From the NCBI RefSeq assembly GCF_030388665.1, contig NZ_CP128846.1, forward strand, positions 1 to 64,000: a DNA stretch of 64,000 nucleotides, given 5' to 3'. How positions within the stretch are numbered: the stretch's first letter is position 1; each line of letters begins with the position of its first letter. Under the pieces are notes generated by a model. The model searched no databases. It saw only the letters and a list, made by a program, of their open reading frames with translations, and was not told where the DNA came from. The position numbers and the translations under genes are program-made. Below, one piece after another: positions 63,744-64,000 of the stretch. This DNA comes from Streptomyces flavofungini (lineage in GTDB: Bacteria > Actinomycetota > Actinomycetes > Streptomycetales > Streptomycetaceae).

Positions 63744-64000
63744 GGGCGGCGCGGCGCACAGCGAACGCTCCGCCGAACGCGACAAGGCCGGCGCCCGCGA
63801 TCCAGACGAGCGCCGCGTGCGAGGAGTTGGAGGTGGCTGCGCCCGACTCCCCGGCGTCGACTCCGCCGGGGGCCGAGTGCATCCCCTCGAACGACTGCAC
63901 CTTCAACGCGAGGTTCTTGTCCTTCGCACTGCCCCAGGCGTACACGACGTTGCTGGTGCCCTCCTTGAGGTTGAGGTCGGCCGGGCCGATCGCCACCTTG
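63730..64000 (-). CDS. DUF4397-like surface protein, C-terminal part only
   Basis: The gene runs off the window end. The visible 89 residues read VAIGPADLNLKEGTSNVVYA, ALKVQSFEGMHSAPGGVDAG, then a Ser/Ala linker, one transmembrane helix (ALVWIAGAGLVAFGGAFAVR) and a basic tail RRAARERG. The GMHSAPGGV-type motif is the end of DUF4397 domains, which occur in secreted actinobacterial proteins. The helix plus basic tail gives cell-wall or membrane anchoring at the C-terminus. Its stop overlaps the start of the sortase gene. Confidence 0.7.
   Translation of the reverse strand, partial: KVAIGPADLNLKEGTSNVVYAWGSAKDKNLALKVQSFEGMHSAPGGVDAGESGAATSNSSHAALVWIAGAGLVAFGGAFAVRRAARERG

Noticed and set aside
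1..64000. CRISPR arrays, tRNA and rRNA genes.
   Set aside because: No regularly spaced direct repeats and no tRNA- or rRNA-like sequence were noticed by eye on either strand.

Overview
The window is high-GC actinobacterial DNA, almost certainly Streptomyces. The evidence is strong G/C third-position bias, GTG/ATG starts with GGAGG-type ribosome sites, ATGA/GTGA start-stop overlaps, a crtEIBV/crtYTU isorenieratene cluster, an AfsA-type protein, and TTA codons inside a pathway regulator. It begins at, or very near, the end of a linear replicon. Bases 3-136 hold six back-to-back short hairpins whose complementary strand carries GNA triloops, the fold known from Streptomyces telomeres. The sequence itself does not look like the archetypal telomere.

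Region 1 (0.1-20.6 kb) is a decaying subtelomeric zone. It contains a frameshifted HTH gene pointing at the end and two abutting IS5-family elements, one of which carries an Imm1-like passenger gene. It also contains a helicase pseudogene of the telomere-terminal type, cut in two by an 8.4-kb insertion with 11-bp inverted repeats and a 5-bp target duplication. Inside that insertion an IS5-type transposase gene is interrupted by two different group II introns at two different sites. The inferred splice junctions restore one exact 287-codon reading frame. The same insertion carries RacP-like and DUF6192-like genes. From 14.5 to 20.6 kb most genes are broken; a secreted DD-peptidase-like serine hydrolase is intact.

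Region 2 (21.0-38.6 kb) is an intact gene cluster that I cannot assign to a known product. Ten leftward, mostly overlapping genes encode an FMN 2-hydroxyacid oxidase, two ATP-grasp ligases, a branched-chain-type aminotransferase, a FemAB/GNAT-like protein, a type-2 malate/lactate dehydrogenase, an enolase-superfamily epimerase fused to a GNAT domain, a KamA-type radical SAM aminomutase, an AurF-type diiron N-oxygenase and a TauD-type Fe(II)/2-oxoglutarate dioxygenase. Around them lie a small secreted peptide, a small unknown protein, an MFS exporter, a LuxR-type regulator with two TTA codons, and a SelA-like PLP enzyme. Together they suggest a small peptide with a beta-amino acid and an N-oxygenated (nitro, hydroxylamine or similar) group.

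Region 3 (38.7-46.7 kb) is a second mobile patch. Two complete IS3 elements flank a gene with two tandem SUKH/SMI1 domains. It also has an IS5 transposase fused onto an IS21 istB remnant, a small P-loop kinase and a deleted FAD oxidoreductase.

Region 4 (46.8-61.1 kb) holds the carotenoid genes as two converging operons, crtY-crtT-crtU and crtE-crtI-crtB-crtV-like, separated by a strong hairpin. Next to them are photoprotection genes (a CPD photolyase and a frameshifted FeS photolyase/cryptochrome), an SDR/DUF2867 protein and an AfsA-like protein. Region 5 (61.6-64 kb) is a leftward cell-surface operon: a DUF4397-like anchored protein, a class F sortase, an ECF-like sigma factor and its anti-sigma factor.

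No tRNA, rRNA or CRISPR array was seen. Family names come from motif recognition by eye, not from database searches.
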